NCBI GenBank assembly: GCA_021018995.1
Contig: CM037588.1
Coordinates: forward strand, 93,160,765-93,224,764
Direction: 5' to 3'
From: Chloranthus sessilifolius
Taxonomy: Eukaryota > Streptophyta > Magnoliopsida > Chloranthales > Chloranthaceae
Length of the DNA: 64,000 nt
Positions 33,795 through 45,990 of the stretch are shown here, in pieces. Numbering within the stretch: position 1 is the first letter of the stretch; the number at the start of each line of letters is the position of its first letter. The notes beneath the pieces were generated by a model. That model saw only the letters and a program-made list of their open reading frames with translations. It ran no database searches and was not told where the DNA came from. A program made the position numbers and the translations under genes.

Positions 33795-34245
33795 GCATTT
33801 ATAGAGCAAATCCCGTGGTTCACAGAGATGGCAATAGGAGCTCGCGGAGTAAAATTTTCACGTAGTTGGCCTTTAAGACCGCGAGGCGTTCTATCGCGCA
33901 GAAGAACAAACTGCCTCTCATTGAACACGCAAAGCTGAATCTTTTACCATAGTGCGCGATGCCTTGTGTTGCCTCAGAAATTATTCTTGTGTGGTGCTAG
34001 CACAGAACAACACTAAGCCATGCTTCTCTTACAGCTTGAGCTCGCGGAGCAGAAAGGCAGCTCCGCGAGGCATTTTTATGGCCATTGCTTAAGCTTTTAG
34101 TGCACGAGAAACCCAATTGATGGCTCGTGCAATAAATTTAAGAGTCTAGTTCTGCGAGACAACATAACTTCTCAACCTTTACTCAGTGAGCTCAGTGCAG
34201 CATAGTGGTTAGTGTATTCATGCTGTTCTGCACCCAACCACCGTG
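33795..34245 (-). promoter_or_regulatory. Internal promoter-like block of C: TATA box and CTCGCGAG motifs
   Basis: On the minus strand a cluster of CTCGCGnAG-type motifs (34245 down to about 33835, for example GCTCGCGGAGC, TCCGCGAGGC, ACCGCGAGGC, TCGCGCAG) is followed by CTATAAATGC at 33796-33805, then by the accessory ORF about 450 bases on. This is the same order of motif cluster and TATA box as in the U3 of the LTRs of this group. The accessory gene may therefore have had its own promoter, separate from the LTR. Confidence 0.55.
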
Positions 34246-34303
34246 CATGAGCATCAACCCTCAGACAGATAATTCATTTCAATCATGAAACACATATGCC
34301 CAT

Positions 34304-34654
34304 TTAAATCAACAATTCATCAACATTGTAGGATTCTAAAAATAGTTCTTCTTTACTAAGCCCATGAAACGAAGGCAGCATATTGATGGTGGAGGATTTA
34401 ATCTCATAATTCCCTTCAATAGAGGGGAATTGAATGCAGAAGGGAGAGGTGTACTCCCCAGGTGCATTGTATTCCTTTAATATTCTCTGCCTCTCAACCA
34501 TGATAGCTAGTTCAGTTTCAACAGAAGGGCTTTGTGTGGAGTGTCTAGGTCTAAGGATCCTTTTCACCTCTAAATTTGGGGGTTCCAAGTCAAGGTTGAA
34601 GGACCTTCTACCGAGCATACACTCACCAACAGTAATGAAAATGCTTACAAGCAC
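34304..34654 (-). pseudogene. Gag N-terminal remnant of C
   Basis: The translation has CMLGRRSFNLDLEPPN, LKEYNAPGEYTSPFCIQFP, EGNYEIKSSTINMLPS and FHGLSKEE. It matches the gag start of D (CMLGRRSLSPALEPLN and so on, 55040-55310) residue for residue in most places. Only this N-terminal part of gag is seen. A capsid role is known for the family. Confidence 0.7.
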
Positions 34655-34933
34655 ACAGAAAGAATTTCAAATAAAAAGTAATAACTACATAGATTTACAC
34701 TTAAACAAAATAGTAGGGGATTCAACATAAATGGAGTGAGATTGGGGGGAAAGAAAGTGCAAACAGAGCTAGCTACACTCCAGCTGCAGCTCTAGTTTTT
34801 CCCTTCTTCTGCTATCCATTGCTGTAAAATTCCATAAAGAATCATTAGTACTTTTATTCTAGTTTAGGTATAGCTACAAAGAATTTGAACATCTACATTA
34901 TAGTACAACTCAAGTTTACTAAAAAGATCCATA

Positions 34934-34953
34934 TCCCCGACAGCAGCGCCAAT
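34934..34953 (-). promoter_or_regulatory. Primer binding site of C (tRNA-Asp-like)
   Basis: Minus-strand TTGGCGCTGCTGTCGGGGAT resembles TGGCGCCGTTGCCGGGGAT, complementary to plant tRNA-Asp, with three differences. It lies about 10 bases inside the 5' LTR. Confidence 0.65.
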
Positions 34954-34963
34954 GGCTCACTAG

Positions 34964-36871
34964 TGCCCACAAAAAGGACCATGCAATAGGTTGAATAGGG
35001 CTTTAGATTCAGCTGGTCATTGCTACAAATGGTTTGCAATGACTCAGCCTCAAGCTGCAATTACTACAAAGAGATTAGATCTAACATCTAATTTCAGCTA
35101 AGTAAAATAGAGGGGAGCCAGTTCCTATACAAACCTCCTCACAAGGCTCTAGAAGCTCATGTGCAGGGGAGAAGAATCCTTCTCAAACATGTGAATTGAC
35201 ACAACCTTAGGGCTATACTCTGTCCACTCGAATGGTCACAGGGTATCCCATTGGTCTATCCATATCACAGAGGCCAGAGAAAGAACATGAAAACTGCTAT
35301 AACCACCATGGTCCATAGGCCTCCGAGCTCCCTGGATCTCACTACAGATCTAGCATTGCTTTCCATGGGCCTATCAAACTAAGGGAAATTAGATGGTAAA
35401 CAATAGATCTACTAGAAACTAAATAGGCTAGTCCCAAATACATGGATCCTATAAACATCTAAAGAAACCATAAGATCTTTAGATTCAATTAGGCATTAAA
35501 ACGACAATCCATTGATGAACACAAAACTTACAATGAATTATCTCCAGGCTACAGCCTATACATAACTGCTCATCCATAATCCCAATATATACAAAAACCT
35601 ATTACAAACTAAAATAAAACTAAACCTAGCTGCTTACAGGGGAATTAGCCAACAAGTGCTGGGCTAAGAGAGAAGAAAAAGGGGAAAAGGAGGTGATCAA
35701 ACCCTAACCCTAGACTGCTGGAGCTTGAAACTGACAGAGGATAAAAAGAAGAGTTGATGATAAAACTAAACTCTAAGTGTAGCTTATATACTCTTTCCAT
35801 ACTGCCTGTCTCTGAAGGGATTAATCCTAATTTCTCCAACAAATGTGGCACTGTTACATCCCTTGAATATCTTGAGATGTGCACCATGCCCTGAAACATT
35901 TGCTGGAGAAATTAGGGTTAATCCCAAGATATTCAAGGAAATTCCCAAAATGTCCTTAAGTTAAACTGAGAAGCGGGGAGCCCGTACTTTACGGGGCTGG
36001 CGCATGCATTTACTTATTCAAGCAGTTGCAGGGCCTTCACAGAGTAGCTTTTGGTTGGTGGGAAGTGCTCAATCATGTAGTTACTCTTCAGTTAATCATG
36101 CAGTTGCTTTGCATCGCAGTGCTGTCGTGGAGATGATCTGGAGTGCCTAGACTTCTCGCACAGTAGAGCTTCAGAAGCTCTCTCTCTCGCTAGGTACTCG
36201 CGGAGTTATGCTCCTGCGCTCACGTAATAATTTGTAAGGCTTCATAGAGTGCGAGATCTATGCGAGGAGAATTCTGGGAGTCTCTCTCTTCTAGGGCCAC
36301 GCACGAACTCCGCGAGGTGAATTTTAGTTCAGTACACACTTAGACTCGCTATGTTCGTCGCGCTGCTGCTTTAAGGCTTTATCTCCGCAAGAGCTTCGCG
36401 ACCACAAATTCTGAGGGTTTTAGTCTGTGAGATCTTTGTGATATCTTTATAGCTCTTCTCTTAATTGCGCGTCCTATCTGTGTGAGGGCATCTTCCACTG
36501 CATCTTTACCTTCACGAAGGAGCTTCTCAACTCTGCGAGATCTGTCTTTCTATGCTTCAATACATTGCACTTGCTGCTTTTACAGTTTCTCCACTCTCAG
36601 CCAACTTCATTCATTTGCTAGGCATTTGGTCCATGATGATCAGCACCTGGTCACCATGGTGAGCACTATTAGGGTGTTCCATTAGGCTTTGGTTCAGCTG
36701 TCATCTTTGCATGTCTTCTTCTTCTTTAGGCCAATAAGGATGGATTCTGTGTTAAGCTGCATAGATTATTGCTAACTACAAAACACACTTAACAGATGAT
36801 TATTAGTCTGCTTCAAGGTCTATTAAAGGCTAGTTTAAGAGGTGAAAAGTGGTACTTTTCAGTAAATAACA
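34964..36871 (-). repeat. 5' LTR of C
   Basis: About 1.9 kb, starting on the minus strand with TGTTATTTACTGAAAAGT. The inverted repeat TGAAAAGTaccACTTTTCA is at 36843-36861. A dense group of CGCG-, CTCGCG- and TGCGAG-type motifs covers 36000-36540, and a TATATAAGC box (minus) is at 35783-35791. By eye it differs from the partial 3' LTR by about 7-9 per cent, much of it C/T and G/A. Confidence 0.75.
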
Positions 36872-36872
36872 C

Positions 36873-37376
36873 CTACAGAGCTATTTGTGGGTGCATCCTA
36901 CAGAGTTTCTGCTTTACAGGTTTCGTGTCGGGTTCCAAAATGAATCGATGTTCTTCCAAGCTGGGGTCTAAACCAGGCATATCTTCAAAGGACCATGCGA
37001 AAGAGTCAAGGTGTTCTTGCAAAACTTGGACAATATGTTGGCATTCTTTAGAGTTAAGCGCTGCACTAACTAGCAATTTCTTAGGTTTCTCTTTGGTGCC
37101 AAAATTAATTTCTTCTGTCGGTTCCACGGCAGCTATAGTTTTCTCGTCGAAATGCTTGATAACCCGTTGGAAGCCCTGCGCCCCCTCGGTGACCGGTGTT
37201 CTTTCTTCCTCATCGGTAAACTTGTATATTGTAAAATTATTACACTGGGGATTCGATTTTATGAGAAGTGACCCTTCATTGGCGTAATTTATGATCGAGA
37301 GATCTTTGGTAAGGTGAAAGTTAAGGCTATTGATTCTTCTCTCAAAGTCATGAAGTATCTCGTCAGGTATGCTCAC
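36873..37376 (-). pseudogene. Start of reverse transcriptase, element I
   Basis: The translation includes INFGTKEKPKKLLVSAALN, LQEHLDSFAWSFEDMPGLDP and EEHRFILEPDTKPVKQK, the typical RT entry of Tat elements and parallel to 18655-18850 of B. The palm with its YVDD box is not present because C begins here. Confidence 0.8.
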
Positions 37377-39114
37377 CGGCTTGTTTAGTCGAGATGTTTT
37401 ACGTCCTAGCGCTGGAGATGGGATAATAGTCTCAGGAGAAAAGTCTCCTTATTGATTGGACGATGGATTCGAGACGGTGTAAAACATCTCGAATAAACAA
37501 AAATAAAATGAGATCTTCTGAATAAATGACGCAGGTGACAGGGGTATCGTAGTTTGGATTCCCTCTATCTCATTGATTGTCTCTTCCACAAAGAATCTCT
37601 TAAGATCGTAATCGATTGAACTATCATCCTCAAAGATATGATATGGTTGCTTTTCCCATGAAGGGGAGTCTCCTAAAGGACCTCTAGGGGGTGGGAGCTC
37701 TTTCTCTTGATCTTCATAATACGTCAGGATTTATACGCATGTTCGGCAACGATGCTGGTAATGGTAAAGAACGCATGGAGATTCCCAAGGGCATTCTAAT
37801 TCTTCAAATTTATAATCATCGATAATATCAAATTCACTTTCTTGATCTGATAAAGATTGGAGTCCTAGGTTGGCTTGTTCTGCTAATTCGAGTGTGGGGA
37901 GGTCTATCCAGTAGTCCTTGTCGACACTTGGCGGAGGTCGCCACTCTTCCTCGAGCGATTTCCAAAATATTTAGAGTTGTAGTGCATTTGGGGATGAAGG
38001 AGAGTCTAATTCAAACTCCTTTTCAAACCCCAAGAGTGCGACATGGGTATTTCCTCCTGGGTCAGTCAACTGGCTGTCAGAATTCTCTTCTTCTTACGTC
38101 GATAGCGGAGCCGGTGAGTTGTTGCTTATTTCCATCGTTACAGGATCTGAGCCGTTCACTTCTATCATCGCAGAATATCGGATCCCACTAGTGAATTGCT
38201 CTAATATGTGAATGCATGCCTCACAACGGGGTTGATATGGGTGAGAGATACAAGGTGAGTCCTATGGGCATTCCCATCCTTCAAGGCCAAGGCCGAGGTG
38301 GATGCTATATGAGTTAAACTCTGCTTGTGAGGCATCATCTTCTTCCCACATTGAGTATAAATGTTCTTTATCTCCTTGCAAGGTAGCTATGTGGAAGTCC
38401 TCATCATCAGTGGATTCCCAATCTTTTACTTGTGGGTCGGGCTCAGGAGGTTCTTCCTTCTTCTCCTCTATGTGCTTTTTGAGATCAAACAAGGGTTTGA
38501 TTCCTTCAAGGGGTTTATCAATGTTGTCTTTTAGGTTCGTCAAATTACTGAATGCTTTAGTCATTTGTTCAATTTCCACTTCTTGGGATTTAGTGAAGGA
38601 TACCTCATTTTGCCTAGGTGCATTGTCTTTCTCAGTGGTCCCATAGATGAAGTGATCATATAGAGACCATTTTAGTGAGGTAGGGAACTAGTCAGCTTGT
38701 GAGCAGTCCGATTGATATCCTAGCCCTATGTGTTTGCGTATTTTTGTTGGGACAACGGGTCCTACATGACCTTGCTTACTCTTTTTGAGTCCGGTGTGAG
38801 GAATGTATCCAAGTTGGTACCTAAGATCCCACCCCTTTATTGCGGTGGGGATGATGCCATTAAGCTTGGCGAGGTCTGGAGCAACCTCTCTCCTCATCAA
38901 CTCTCGTCGACACATCAGGGGAGAACTAGGATGGGTAGGGTCAGACTTTTGCTACGGTTGTCTCATCCGAGAATCGAGTCTTTTGAATGTGTCCTGTATT
39001 TAATATGGAATCATGGGTCGTTGGAATGCTTGCCGCATAATCAGTATCCATTTCCTGGAGAGGTGTATCGGCGTATATACGGACGATGGAGTCCCTGTAT
39101 GGGAACTTGACGCA
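37377..39114 (-). pseudogene. Protease-RT linker of element I
   Basis: An acidic, poorly conserved polyprotein stretch (for example EEPPEPDPQVKDWESTDDED near 38400-38450) and a glycine-containing segment GYIPHTGLKKSKQGHVGP with HIGLGY (38690-38830) that resembles a G-patch, as in the linker of B. Fossil with breaks. Confidence 0.5.
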
Positions 39115-39510
39115 TTAATGATACATAGACGCGAAGGCCTTCATTGATTCCAACCACTTTCTTCCTAAGATGAGATTGTAGGGGCTAGCAAAATTAGAAA
39201 CATGGAAGGTGACGTCCTTTGTCACAGGTCTGAGGCGCACCTGGAGTTTAATAGTCCCTTTAACAAAGCGACGTGAGCTGCCATAAGCTATAAGTGACAG
39301 GGCCGAGGGCCTGACGTCTTGTTCTATGCACTCGAGCATCTTTAAAGTCATGAGTGGGTAAATATTGAGTCCTGCTCCGGTATCCACTAACGCATGAGGT
39401 ACAGAGAATCCTCTAATGATGACCGTGAGATATATAAGAGCGGCATTCCCACATAGTGACTCATTAGGCATGTCTGCGTCGGTGAATGTGAGTGCTGGAG
39501 GTTGCACCAT
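39115..39510 (-). pseudogene. Aspartic protease of element I
   Basis: LTFTDADMP opens the domain, the active-site block reads ALVDTGAGLNIYPL, and it closes with YNLILGRKWLESMKAF. The Asp-Thr-Gly triad of a retropepsin is visible. It would process the gag-pol polyprotein. Confidence 0.85.
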
Positions 39511-39587
39511 GACCGAGGCAATTTGATGAAGCTCATCTAGGGTTGTGTCCTTGTCTATAGGGTGTCCTCAAGTGTCCTTACTAACAA

Positions 39588-42194
39588 TTAATGATGATCA
39601 GGAGATTTCTTGATGAGCTCTAATATAGATATCTGAGTTGGGATCGTTTGAAGGTGCCATAGCAGGTTGTATTCTTGCCCTGGCTCGAGTGTAATCTCTT
39701 TGCCTGGCCGATGAGCCTTAGGTGCAGGCGGTTGAAGTGGTTGAGGTGCAATAATTGGCGGAGGAATGATGTGAGGTGGGGGCGGCAAGTGAACCTCTCT
39801 TTCTCTTGCGTTCCCATCTAGTTACGGTGCATTCATGATATCCTTGTTTCTAGGGAAAGGAGGAGATGGGTAATTGGTTATGGATTTGAGAATTGGGCAA
39901 GTCGGCTATTAATTGAACCTAGCGTGGCTCGACGTCAATGTATTTTCGAAGCTAGTAAAATTAGAGGTCGGAGTGTGGGTCTGCACGGTGTCGTTCCAAG
40001 GTGGGAGGTACTGCGTGTAATCCTCTTCTTCTAAGAAAGCTGAGACTAGGGTCTCATGCGGGTCAGAGAGTTTTCCTCGCTCGCCTTCCTTTATGCTTAG
40101 TGAGCACTCAATCTTCATTTCATTTTCTAGGTTTGGAGTCTTCTGAGTGACACTTTCTACCCACGAGGCATCTTGGGCTGTGGTTTGAAGAACGTGATCT
40201 CCAAACTCGAATTCAGAATCAGACGATAGAGGTGGTGAGAGTGTCGATTCAGGATTTGGAGGGGTCAAAGGTTTAGATGGGGGACGATGGAGGAATGGTC
40301 TCCTAGCCCTAAAGGAGTTGACTCGTATCTAGGTAAATTTTGGATAAGGTGGCGGGTTTAACGGAGCGATGCGAGTGATCAAGGCCGAGGGATGTGGGGG
40401 TGAAAAGACTCTCATAGCGGTAGTGACAATGTCAGATGGTTGAATGAGAGTGATTAATGTAGAGGGTTGGAAAGTGGGTCAACTGGAGAGTTCCACAGTG
40501 GTGACATGAGTCGGTGCCCCTTGGTTGTGATTAGGCATGAGGTTGTTTATGATCCCCAAGTTTTGTTGGGGTTGGTTGTCGCTAGGGTTAGGTTTCCTCA
40601 ATGCTTCCCAATCAATTTGGTTCTGATCGCTCATGTCATAGATCACATCTCGGAGGACCCAACAGTCCTCTAAGTTGTGTCCAGCATATCGATGGAATGC
40701 ACAATATTTACTGTAGTCTAGATTTGCATGCCATGGGCGAGGTTTTTTTGGTGGGAATCGGAGGAGGTTATGAGTGTTAAGAAATCAGAAGATATTAGGG
40801 ATTGTATTAGGTAGAGGGGGATAATGTTCCTACCTCAGTTGGTAGGGGCCTCTAGTTGGATTAAAGTTTTGCGGTGGGGGGACATTATTATAATTCGACA
40901 CGTGGGCCGGTCGGTTCTGTGTTGTGTTTTGGTTCTGATAGGTGTTGGGGTATTGATTTCTATTTTGGTATTGGCCTTGACCCTGGTTTTGGCCTTAGTT
41001 CTGGTTTGCATATCTGGATTGATTAGCGCCCTGATTCTGATTGCTATACCATTGTTGATTTTGATTTTGCATGAAGTTGCATGGTTGGGAGCTTTAGAAT
41101 TTTATCCTTGGTTGACAACGGTGTTGCCCTATTCAGTCCCTAATGCTTTCTTATTATTTTTCGACTTGGATTCGCTAGAGGAGCTTATTTTGGACGTAAC
41201 GATAGATAGGGCAAGGTCTCCACCTTTAATGTGTCGTGCTAGTCAGGATGCCCGAGAATGAAGTGCAGTGAAGTCGGGGCGATCGCTTAGGACAAGTGCA
41301 CTCTTTAACGGTTCCCTAGTATTGTCAATGATAATGTCAACTGAATCCTTTTCTTTCATTGAAGTGTCGGTCCTCGCGGCAAGTTTTCTCCATCGAGCAA
41401 TGAAGTCAACAAACTCTTCATCGGGTCCTTGCTTGGCAGCCACCAGGTCACTGAGGCTGACTATCTCTTGGATAAAGTGTTTGTATTGGTCTAAGAACTG
41501 ACCGATTAAATTATCAAAGGGTTTGATATTATAGAGCGGGAGTCTTGTGAACCAGCATAAAGCTTCCCCTTCTAATGAACATTGAAAGTAGTGAATGAGA
41601 AGTCCTTGGTTGTCGCGTATACGCCGACAATCATTACAAAAGAGTGCCAAGTGATGGTTCGGATTTCCCGTGCCATTATATTTGGTAAATTTTGACAGTT
41701 TGAATCCTATAGGTAGATTAAATTCGACATCCCTGTAAAATTTATCGAACCCGAATGAATGACCAGGGCGCTCCCTCTTGGCCATGTACTCTTCGAGCAT
41801 TTTAGGGAGATCTTCGATCTTAATGACACAGCGCGAAGCATGCTGTGTCATTAAGGAACGTGTGAGCATGCTACCTCAATGACACGGCGTCTTTAAGGAA
41901 TGTGTGAGCATGCTACCTCAATGACACAGCGCGAGCTGACACCGTACTCGGGGTAGGCGGTGGTCTTTCTTGTGGCTCTTGCTCTTCCAAATTTTGTTGT
42001 CCCCTAATGGTTTCATATGCAGTAGCCAATCCTCGAAGCAACTCTTCGGAGTTATCGCCTCCTCTTTGTATTCTTTGGATACTAAGTTCTATAATTTGTT
42101 GAGTGTTGAGGTTTTGCCCAGAGGTATTATTTCTATCGTTATGGCTTTTACCGGCATGTGGTGTAGAGAAGGGGTTCTCTTGTTCACCAGCCAT
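39588..42194 (-). pseudogene. Gag of element I
   Basis: The N-terminal region is at 41913-42194, and the capsid-like core at 41243-41869 has LPIGFKLSKFTKYNGTGNPNHH, LEGEALCWFTRLP and FVDFIARWRKLAA, the retrotransposon gag pattern of Tat. A Gln/Asn- and aromatic-rich stretch follows near 40750-41100. The end (39588-39800) is proline-rich with EYNLLWHLQTIPTQISILEL, typical of the gag-protease border in Tat. Fossil with several breaks. Confidence 0.7.
41819..41940. repeat. Inverted repeat and short duplication in gag region of I
   Basis: CTTAATGACACAGC and GCTGTGTCATTAAG form a perfect 14-bp inverted repeat around nine bases. Two near-identical copies of TTAAGGAAyGTGTGAGCATG with CTACCTCAATGACAC follow in tandem. 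It looks like local repair or slippage debris. Confidence 0.7.
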
Positions 42195-44834
42195 GTTAAC
42201 TTCAGGTTGCCATGGGCTAAATGTGTAAGGCGGTTCTTGCTCTTATGCAGGGTTGTCATGAAGTTCCCACAACGGAGGGTCTCCTAAACTCACTCTACGT
42301 ATGTCAGACATCTCAAATTTTTGACGAAGGCTCGTATATCTAAAAAGGAATCTGAACGACACGACGAAAATAGAAATAAGGAAACAAAATAAAGCTAACT
42401 ATCTAAGAAAAGTTTGCAAAAAAGTCCCATCGCGATTGCTAGTCTATTGGTGCGCGCTTTTTTTGGGTTCCTCTCGGCTCCCGTTGAATCAGTGGCTCCA
42501 ATTCTGTCTAGGTGGACTCTAGCGATGCGGTGTTTGGAATGACAAAAATAAATAAAAAGGGGAATTTTTATAGGAAGGTTCCTAGTTTGATTGCGATCGC
42601 TAGCTGCAGATATTTAACGACGCTGTAACATGTCAGTGATCACGCTGTGAAGCGGGTGTGGGTTATTTCTATACTGAATCGTCCGCCTGCGAACGTCAAC
42701 AGTAGTGCTTCTCTTTGGTTCAGTTAGTTTAATTCTCCTCTTATTTCCCTTTGCAATTATAATTTTGGTCAGTTTAGATTTCCCAATTCTATTATTATTA
42801 TGCTTTGGTTGTGTGGACTTATTAAGGCGAGTTATATTAGTGTTCTGATGCTGTCATGAGTTCAGTGAGCATCAAGGTTCTGATATTACTAAAAGTCCAA
42901 TCGGTTTCAGTCTCCTATTGGTGCTAGGAGTGCATATGTATCAGTTCCAATAATGTTCTAACTAAAATTAAGCATGCTAATTGTACTGGGATTCTAATTA
43001 AAGCAATTGTAGTAATTCTACTATAATTATAATTAAAGTACTCATAATAATTCTACTATGATTCTAATTGAAATAAAAAGACTACTATTTCTTACGGGCC
43101 TAATTAAAGCAATAAATTTATTTTTCTATTATAATATCAACGGAAACAAAAGGACTGATTTTTCTACGACCCTAACTATTACGGAATTATGATCGCAAAA
43201 TATAACTAATCATGAATAAACTAAACTTCCTAGAATTCAGATTTGGAATAATCAATTAACTAAATTAATGAAAGAGAAATTTTGATTTAACACTCTAATA
43301 ATTATATCAAAGCCTAAGTAAAGCAAATAACTAATTATGTCTAGATATGAACTAATTAAAGAAATTTATTAATTCTAAAAAGCTCTAAAAGAAAGGGTTT
43401 GGGCTCGCTACGCTAAGGAGGATTGGCCTCGTTCCCGAGTACCCTCCGTAAGCTCCCTTAGGTAAATCGGGTGGCTGAGATTAAAAGGAAAAAATTGAAT
43501 TTCGAATGGTAAAGTAATATTTTTAGGCTTTTCAGAGTTGATTTCGGAATAATAATTATGAATTAAATTATAAACTAGAATTATGAAAAACTAAAATTAA
43601 TATTTAGGATTTTGTTTTTTAGAGTTGTTAAACTAAGAAATTAGAATTAAAAAAAAAACTAAATTTTTAGGATTGAATTCGGGTCCGAAATCAGAAAAAT
43701 CAGGCCGTATGATTAAGGACTTATTCTGAACTGTGAGAGTTAGAACCAGAAATTAATGATAGGACTGTAAATCATGATTTTAGAGTAGAATTTGGTCTTA
43801 GGGATCGGTGTATCGGACCGTTAAATTAAGTACTGGCTCTAGAAACCGGAAAATTAGATCCAGATATAGAAGATTCGGTTCGAAAAGGGTGCTACGGTCT
43901 AAGACTAAAAATAAAATTAAAAATTAATAGATCTAGAGTTTATAAGCTATGGTCGGGATACTAAAAAAATTAAATTATTACCTAAGGGTCGGGGCTGCGG
44001 AGAGAAATCTCAAAGATTAGAAGCTTGAATCTCGGAACCATGATTAGGGTGCTCTATGGGTTTGTCCTCGTTGTTCTATGACTTCGGAATTCGTTCTCTC
44101 TCAAAAATTCTAGCCTTTTCGTCCAACCTCCCTTTTATTTTCAAGAAAAAAAAAAGCTTTTATAGGTTTTCCTTCAATTATGGGCTTGTTTAAAGGCACT
44201 TAATTGAATTGCGTGCCTGGATTTCGACGCTTAATCGCTTTGAGTCGGTCACTAACTTAGTGAGCAACCGACTGACTTGCTTAGTGAGTCTCCTAGTCCT
44301 AACAAATTAGGACTAATTATGTGCATGTTATCATGCACTCAATCTGATTAAGCATTAAACCCGAAACATTTAATCAAGGAAACATAGGAGTCAAGGGTAG
44401 TAAGACTAGGTCGGGCATAGGCCAATTGCGCGCAGGTGGTGAAGCGCTCAATCCGATCACGCATTCTATTTCAGGTACGCAATCGAGTCTCAAATCGGTC
44501 TGGGAAAGAAAGTTTGGTCTGAAAGGTGGACTGGTCACACACTTGTGGTTTTGCGCGTGATCGAATTATGTGCTGGGTTTCTAGCGCGTAATTCGGGGTC
44601 GTCTGGGTGTGGTTTCTAGAATGAAATACAAGACTATTGTTTCAGTCTACATTCCGGCTATATACTATTTCTTAGTATATAGTCTCCCTACGCTGGGATC
44701 TGAGCCACAAAGCTATTGTTTCAGCCTGTGTTCAGCCATGTACTATTTTATGATCCCACACCGAGGGTTAAAAGGGTCAAAGGTTGATTGAACAAGTTTG
44801 TATACTCTGAGAAGGCAAAATGGGGGTGTCTACA
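42195..44834 (-). mobile_element. Leader and 5' LTR of element I
   Basis: The LTR starts on the minus strand at 44834 with TGTAGACACCCC and probably ends near 42500-42560. I cannot fix the end because no clear primer site is seen. It contains a direct repeat (44630-44675 and 44712-44755, CTATTGTTTCAG..TACTAT), several GCGCGTGATCGAATT-like strings (44430-44600), and AT-rich repeats of TAATTCTACTATAAT type (42960-43110). No gene is present. Confidence 0.6.
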
Positions 44835-45519
44835 ATGAGATCAACACTTACCATTGATTGAATTCTCATACAATAATAGCTTTCTGATGAGTATCGGTAT
44901 GGCCCCTTACGAGGCACTATATGGACAACGATATAAATCAACGATTAATTGGGAAGAGACCGGAGAAAAGTTTATATTAGGTTCAGAAGTTATCGAGAGT
45001 AATGCCGAGGTTGTTCGTCTGATTCGTCAAAGGATCAGAACAACTGAGAGTAGACAGAAGAGCTATGCCAATTTAAAAAGGACAAGAGTCAATTTTCAAG
45101 TTGGTGATCATGTGTTCATCAAAATTTTACCAATGAAAGGTGTAATGCACTTCAGAAAGAAGGGAATGCCAAGCCCATACTATATAGGACCTTTTAACAT
45201 TTTCGGATGGGTTGGCAAAGTTATATATAGAGTTGCTCTACCTCCGCAACTCGATAGGGTACACAATGTGTTTCACGTGTTGATGCTGAGGAAGTACGTG
45301 AAGGACCCGACTCACATTTTCGATGAGCAACTGATTGAAATTTATGAGGATTTGACTATGAGAGAAGAACCTGTTTAGATACTTGATCGAAAGGAGCAAT
45401 TATTGTGCACTAAACATTTCCCCTTAGGGCTTGTTGAGTGGCGGAATCACTCAGTAGAAGAGGACACTTGGGAGCGCAAAGCAGAGATTCGCGATCAATA
45501 CCCACTTTTATTTCAGTGA
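44835..45519 (+). pseudogene. Integrase C-terminal part and chromodomain-like end, element G
   Basis: The translation runs LPLIEFSYNNSFLMSIGMAP, EALYGQRYKSTINWEETGE, FQVGDHVFIKI, then RKKGMPSPYYIGPFNI, LDRVHNVFHVLMLRKYV and finally VEWRNHSVEEDTWERKAEI. These are the integrase tail and the chromodomain-type ending of Tekay/Del chromoviruses, and the plant signature NVFHVLMLRKY is clear. Chromodomains of this group are known to aid targeting to heterochromatin. Upstream pol is missing because element I begins at 44834. Confidence 0.88.
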
Positions 45520-45719
45520 GATTTGAGAGAATTTTGTGTACTTGTAAAAAATAAAAATTAATTAATGAACTTAAATACCCAGTGTTTGACTTATATGGAG
45601 CTTGTTGAATCTACAAAGAACACATTTTGGAGTCTGGATGAGATGTAGTTAGTTGAGAGTGAAAACTCAAAGTTCTAAGATTTTGAATTTTGATAGAACA
45701 GAGAAACATGAGTTTTCTT

Positions 45720-45990
45720 TTATCAAAATCGATCGATCAAATTGGCAACCAATCGATCAATTTTGAAACTGATCGATTAGAATGGAAACCGATCATTCGA
45801 TTTGACAAACAGAGAAATGCCAAATTTTGTTGAAAACTGATTGATCGAACTGGAATCAATCGATCAATTTTGGAAATTGATCGATCGAAATGGGAAATCG
45901 ATTGATGAAAATAATTGACTGGCGTAATTAAAAAGTGAAATTGATCAATCGATTTTAGAAATCGATCGATCAATTTGGGCATTATATAAG
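45720..45990 (+). promoter_or_regulatory. GATCGATCGA motif array and TATA box before the accessory ORF of G
   Basis: Some 14 copies of ATCGATCGA or close variants, alternating with AATTTTGG, AAATGG and AACTGG boxes, fill 45725-45975. TATATAAG follows at 45983-45990 and the accessory ORF starts at 46209. The same motif array recurs inside the LTR of G (48538-48800) and nowhere else in the window. Position suggests a promoter with family-specific binding sites. Confidence 0.6.

Larger units (their letters stand above)
27797..36871 (-). mobile_element. Element C: Athila-like element with gag remnant and accessory ORF, no pol
   Basis: Read on the minus strand: 5' LTR (36871-34964), primer site, gag remnant, a motif-rich promoter-like block, the accessory ORF, a 1.8-kb non-coding 3' region, the polypurine tract, and part of a 3' LTR (28727-27797). 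No protease, reverse transcriptase or integrase is seen in between, so C depended on helper enzymes. The layout is the same as in D. The right end lies in the reverse transcriptase of element I, and the left end joins B sequence, so material is missing there. Confidence 0.8.
36872..44834 (-). mobile_element. Element I: Tat-type element, 5' half
   Basis: On the minus strand: an LTR that begins TGTAGACACCCCCATTTTG at 44834, a leader, gag (42194 to about 39588), protease (39510-39115), a linker, and the start of reverse transcriptase (37376-36873), where element C begins. The rest of pol and the 3' LTR are not in the window. The LTR start and the wording of gag and protease place it in Tat, but its sequence is well apart from B. 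It stands inside the integrase region of G. Confidence 0.78.

Noticed and set aside
45737-45982. Minus-strand frame rich in Ile-Asp-Arg and Ser
   Set aside because: It is a translation of the GATCGATCGA array, which is open on several frames by its composition.
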